Position numbers and translations under genes: made by a program. From positions 1 through 8,307 of the forward strand of contig JALTEE010000205.1 of assembly GCA_027007865.1 (NCBI GenBank): a DNA stretch of 8,307 bases, in the 5' to 3' direction. A model generated the notes under the pieces. That model ran no database searches, had not been told where the DNA came from, and saw nothing but the letters and a program-made list of their open reading frames with translations. Within the stretch, counting starts at the first letter, position 1; the number at the start of each line of letters is the position of its first letter. Shown piece by piece: positions 5,863 to 8,307 of the stretch. The DNA is from a bacterium (GTDB taxonomy: Bacteria > UBP14 > UBA6098 > B30-G16).

Positions 5863-7458
5863 TTAGCGTGTTCTGCGGAGTATTTTTTTGCGAGCGATTT
5901 CGAGGAATGCGGAAATCTCGGTGATTTTGAATAAGTATGCTATGGCGATTAGTGCGGCGAGCCAAATTGCCGAAGGAATCGCAAGTTGGACAGTTCGCGC
6001 AGAAAACGATGTTCCATAGGAAAAACTCATCGTTGCAATTGCGGCAATATATGTGATTGCGCCCAAAATTGCCGATGCGAAAATTATTCGGGAAAAACTC
6101 GCCATTTCATCACGCATTCGCAGCACATTTCGCCTATCGAGCCACCAGAGTAAGAGAAATACCTGAATTATCGCCGCTATCGAACTCGCCAGCGCAAGCC
6201 CTGCGTGTTTCATCGGTCCGATGAGAAGCAGATTTAGGACAATGTTGATGGATAGCGCAATAGCGGCGTTAATCACGGGAGTTTTTGTATCTTTGAGCGC
6301 GTAAAACCCCTGCGTGAGAATTTTGAATGAACTGAACGCGTATAGCCCGACAGCATACATAGCGAGTGCGTATGCTGTCATCGGCGTGGACACCGCACCA
6401 GAAAAACTGCCGCGCTCGAAGAGAAATCTGACAATCGGTTCTCGAAGAACGATGATATATGCGCTTATAGGGAGCATTATCCCCAGCAAAGTTCGAAATG
6501 AAAAGGATAGAGTTTTATTGAACTGCTCGAATTTTTTCTGTGCGGCGAGCGATGATAGTTCGGGCAAAGTCGCTGTTGCCATCGCCACGCTTGCGAGCCC
6601 CATCGGCAAATATATCAAGCGATTTGCGTATGTCAGCGCCGCAACACTCCCTCCGGGAAGATACGATGCGAGAAAAACATCGACTAAAAAGTTTATTTCT
6701 CCGACGGCGAGACCGAATAGAGCAGGAGTCAGCAATTTCCCGATTTCGAGTATTGCCGGTATTTTTTTTAAAATTTTCGGAACGAATTTGAACCCGATGC
6801 TCCACATCATCGGGATTTGCACGAGGAATTGCAGAAGTCCTCCGACGAGGACACCCGATGCGACGATTATCGCTTGCTGTTGCTGAGCCGCTCCGCTGAA
6901 TTTCCACAGCGCTATCGTCGCTCCGCCGAGCCAGCCGAGATTTAAAAATGCAGGTGCCAGTGCCGGCAGGAAAAATTTTCTGTGCGAATTCAATATCGCT
7001 GCGCACCAGGTTGCCATTGTCATAAATCCGATGTATGAAAACAAAAATCGCAGCAATTTCACTGTTAGCGCGAATTTTTGCGGGTCGTTGCGCCAGCCGT
7101 GCGCGAAAATGTATGTCAAATACGGCGCCGTCCAGATGCCGATAAAAATTACAAGCGATATGGCAATAGCAAGAACAACGGAAAGCGACGATGCGAGAAT
7201 GAATGCTTCGTAATTGCCGAGTTCTTCTCGTTCCTGCGTATATCGTGGGACGAGAACAACTTTTAATCCGCCTTCGCCAAAAACGCGACGCAGCAGATTT
7301 GGAAATCGAAACGCCGCAGCAAAAGAATCTGCAACCATACCCGTTCCGAATAACGCAGCCATCAGCATTTCGCGGGCGAGACCTGCGAAACGGCTCAAAA
7401 GCGTGCCAAATCCTGAAAAAAATGCCGAACGCACTATGCGACGATGTCCCTTTTCCAT
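5863..7458 (-). CDS. murJ: Lipid II flippase MurJ (MviN family)
   Basis: MurJ moves the peptidoglycan precursor lipid II across the inner membrane and is a MOP-superfamily protein with about 14 membrane helices. The product is 531 residues, close to E. coli MurJ (511). The N-terminus carries the family signature: S22-R23, R29, the ADSF aspartate D44, and NLLRR with R57, equivalent to E. coli R18, R24, D39 and R52 that are needed for transport. The helix 7 NRLIYLP motif keeps the arginine equivalent to R270, with Asn where E. coli has Asp. Hydrophobic segments continue to near the end, followed by a basic tail (ARKKILRRTR). I chose ATG 7458 because AGGA lies five bases upstream and homologs start at about this point; an in-frame ATG at 7479 would add seven residues but has a poorer site. 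No division or murein gene neighbours it here; the flanking genes appear unrelated. Confidence 0.95.
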   Translation of the reverse strand: MEKGHRRIVRSAFFSGFGTLLSRFAGLAREMLMAALFGTGMVADSFAAAFRFPNLLRRVFGEGGLKVVLVPRYTQEREELGNYEAFILASSLSVVLAIAISLVIFIGIWTAPYLTYIFAHGWRNDPQKFALTVKLLRFLFSYIGFMTMATWCAAILNSHRKFFLPALAPAFLNLGWLGGATIALWKFSGAAQQQQAIIVASGVLVGGLLQFLVQIPMMWSIGFKFVPKILKKIPAILEIGKLLTPALFGLAVGEINFLVDVFLASYLPGGSVAALTYANRLIYLPMGLASVAMATATLPELSSLAAQKKFEQFNKTLSFSFRTLLGIMLPISAYIIVLREPIVRFLFERGSFSGAVSTPMTAYALAMYAVGLYAFSSFKILTQGFYALKDTKTPVINAAIALSINIVLNLLLIGPMKHAGLALASSIAAIIQVFLLLWWLDRRNVLRMRDEMASFSRIIFASAILGAITYIAAIATMSFSYGTSFSARTVQLAIPSAIWLAALIAIAYLFKITEISAFLEIARKKILRRTR

Positions 7459-7463
7459 AAAAA

Positions 7464-7467
7464 TCCT
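7464..7467 (-). promoter_or_regulatory. Ribosome binding site of murJ
   Basis: AGGA on the minus strand, within ATAGGAT, lies five bases before ATG 7458. This favours that start over the in-frame ATG at 7479. Confidence 0.55.
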
Positions 7468-7509
7468 ATGAATATGCACTATTCCGATGATAAATCGAAC
7501 AAGAGTTAA

Positions 7510-7515
7510 ATTATA
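7510..7515 (-). promoter_or_regulatory. -10 box of the murJ promoter
   Basis: A perfect TATAAT on the minus strand lies 51 bases upstream of the murJ ATG in AT-rich DNA, predicting transcription from about 7503. No good -35 hexamer is found 16-18 bases further upstream (the sequence there is pyrimidine-rich, like TCCTTT) and there is no extended TGn. The promoter call rests on the -10 box and its location. Confidence 0.4.
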
Positions 7516-7572
7516 GTGTGTAGAATTTTGGGAAAGGAAAACATTTCGATTTATACAATCTTTTTAGCAGAA

Positions 7573-7608
7573 ATGCAAAGATTAGATAGCAATGCTACTT
7601 TTTTGCAT
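7573..7608. repeat. Nested inverted repeat in the murJ upstream spacer
   Basis: The outer arms ATGCAAA/TTTGCAT enclose an inner TAGC/GCTA pair around AAT (7587-7597). The spacer 7459-7705 otherwise holds only AT-rich sequence, including AAATATT/AATATTT at 7614-7638. The structure lies about 100 bases past the stop of the oxidoreductase gene and upstream of the murJ -10 box. It could end the oxidoreductase transcript or be a regulator site, but it is AT-rich and would be a weak terminator. Confidence 0.35.
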
Positions 7609-7705
7609 CTACAAAAATATTGAATATTATAAAATATTTGTTCCCACTTACACGGTTCATCAGTAATATTTTCCCGTTGTCAAAACCTATGGCAAGTCGA
7701 ATTTC

Positions 7706-8307
7706 TTATATTTTGCTCGCTGTTTCGAATGCGTCTCTTATCGCATCCTGCGCTTTGCCGACTTCTTTGGCGTCGCCGACAATATATACGGGAATTTTGC
7801 CATTCAATTTCGAGGATAACGGATTATAACTTCTCATTCCCACAGATAAAACTATATGGTCCACATCTTCTATCACATCGTTGGTTTCACCTTCCACGAA
7901 TACTTTATTTTCATCTATTCTCACAACTTTTGTGTTGAGCAATATCTTTGTATTTTCATTTTTGAGCGATTTTAAGGTAATTGCCTTTTCTATCATTTCC
8001 ATTCCGCGAGCAATTTCGCCGAGCATTTCGACAACGATGACCTCATTATTGTTTTTGACAAGTTTATGCGCTATCTCGATTCCAATCAATCCGCCGCCGA
8101 TGATAACAACTTTTTTATTACTGAACATATTTTCGTCTTTCAAAATTTCTGCCCAAAGATATTCTTTTAGTCCTTCGATTGGCGGTATTATCGGTTTTGA
8201 GCCTGTCGCTATTATCGCACCGTCGAAATTACCGCTTAAAATATCGTTTTCTGTCGCTTCTTTTTCAATAACAGGTATAGAGAAATTTTCTATTTCAGAT
8301 GTATAAT
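7706..8307 (-). CDS. FAD/NAD(P)-dependent oxidoreductase, C-terminal part (5' end outside window)
   Basis: The minus-strand frame is open from the right edge to the TAA at 7706-7708, giving about 200 residues. In order they show DGAIIATGSKP (the conserved ATG motif of two-dinucleotide-binding flavoproteins), KKVVIIGGGLIG at a Rossmann GxGxxG (bases 8081-8098) followed by VIVVEM, where the acidic residue ending the second strand suggests NADH rather than NADPH, then HIVLSVGMR and IPVYIVGDAKEVGKAQDAIRDAFETASKI, the FAD-binding GD motif. The closing GDA..vGKa.dAIRd.fe.A pattern is typical of the C-terminus of Old Yellow Enzyme-type fusion proteins such as 2,4-dienoyl-CoA reductase (FadH) and 2-enoate reductase, which carry an N-terminal FMN barrel and a 4Fe-4S site. 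Those domains would lie outside the window, so a simpler NADH oxidase-type protein remains possible. A TTG at 8143 is internal, not the start. Confidence 0.88.
   Translation of the reverse strand, partial: YTSEIENFSIPVIEKEATENDILSGNFDGAIIATGSKPIIPPIEGLKEYLWAEILKDENMFSNKKVVIIGGGLIGIEIAHKLVKNNNEVIVVEMLGEIARGMEMIEKAITLKSLKNENTKILLNTKVVRIDENKVFVEGETNDVIEDVDHIVLSVGMRSYNPLSSKLNGKIPVYIVGDAKEVGKAQDAIRDAFETASKI

Noticed and set aside
6314..6886. A 190-codon plus-strand frame antisense to murJ
   Set aside because: It lies wholly within murJ, has no recognisable domain and is explained by the codon bias of the opposite strand.
7881..8306. A 141-codon plus-strand frame at the right edge
   Set aside because: It is antisense to the flavoprotein, whose frame carries clear family motifs; the serine-rich product is a shadow.
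1..8307. CRISPR array, tRNA, rRNA, transposase or defence system
   Set aside because: I found no regularly spaced direct repeats, no cloverleaf-like RNA gene and no recognisable mobile-element or defence protein in any coding frame.

Overview
The window looks like a chromosomal piece from an uncultured Gram-negative bacterium, most likely of the FCB superphylum or a WOR-3/Stahlbacteria-like lineage. Three things point there: an OmpA-type peptidoglycan-binding protein (so a diderm envelope), a secreted protein ending in a PNPFN...GIYLVR sorting tail like those exported by type IX secretion systems (T9SS), and intergenic DNA full of short palindromes. At least two genes have good Shine-Dalgarno sites, and promoter-like -35/-10 elements are visible, which argues against a typical Bacteroidota. 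The taxonomic placement is inference; no rRNA or tRNA is present.

Layout. Plus strand, 1-861: the 3' part of an OmpA-C domain protein. Plus strand, 922-4347: a full-length mfd (transcription-repair coupling factor). Region 4320-4601: a convergent junction holding a broken copy of a T9SS-type tail on the minus strand and three ATTCCC/GGGAAT-type palindrome copies. Minus strand, 4602-5591: a secreted protein with a signal peptide, a DNRLRE/CBM96-like beta domain and a T9SS-type tail whose loop carries an in-frame stretch of palindromic repeat DNA. Region 5592-5862: a hairpin-rich leader behind a good sigma70-type promoter. Minus strand, 5863-7458: murJ, the lipid II flippase. Region 7459-7705: AT-rich spacer with a perfect -10 box for murJ. 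Minus strand, 7706-8307: the C-terminal part of an FAD/NAD(P)-dependent oxidoreductase, probably of the enoate reductase/2,4-dienoyl-CoA reductase type, cut by the window edge.

The genes do not form one pathway. OmpA-like protein, MurJ and the secreted protein are all envelope or export functions; Mfd is DNA repair and the oxidoreductase is metabolic. I see no defence system, CRISPR array, transposase or phage gene. The most noteworthy feature is repeat DNA around the T9SS-type tails: one tail has taken up palindromic repeats in frame, a second tail survives only as a fragment between repeats, and the last codons and stop codon of mfd lie inside that repeat-derived sequence.
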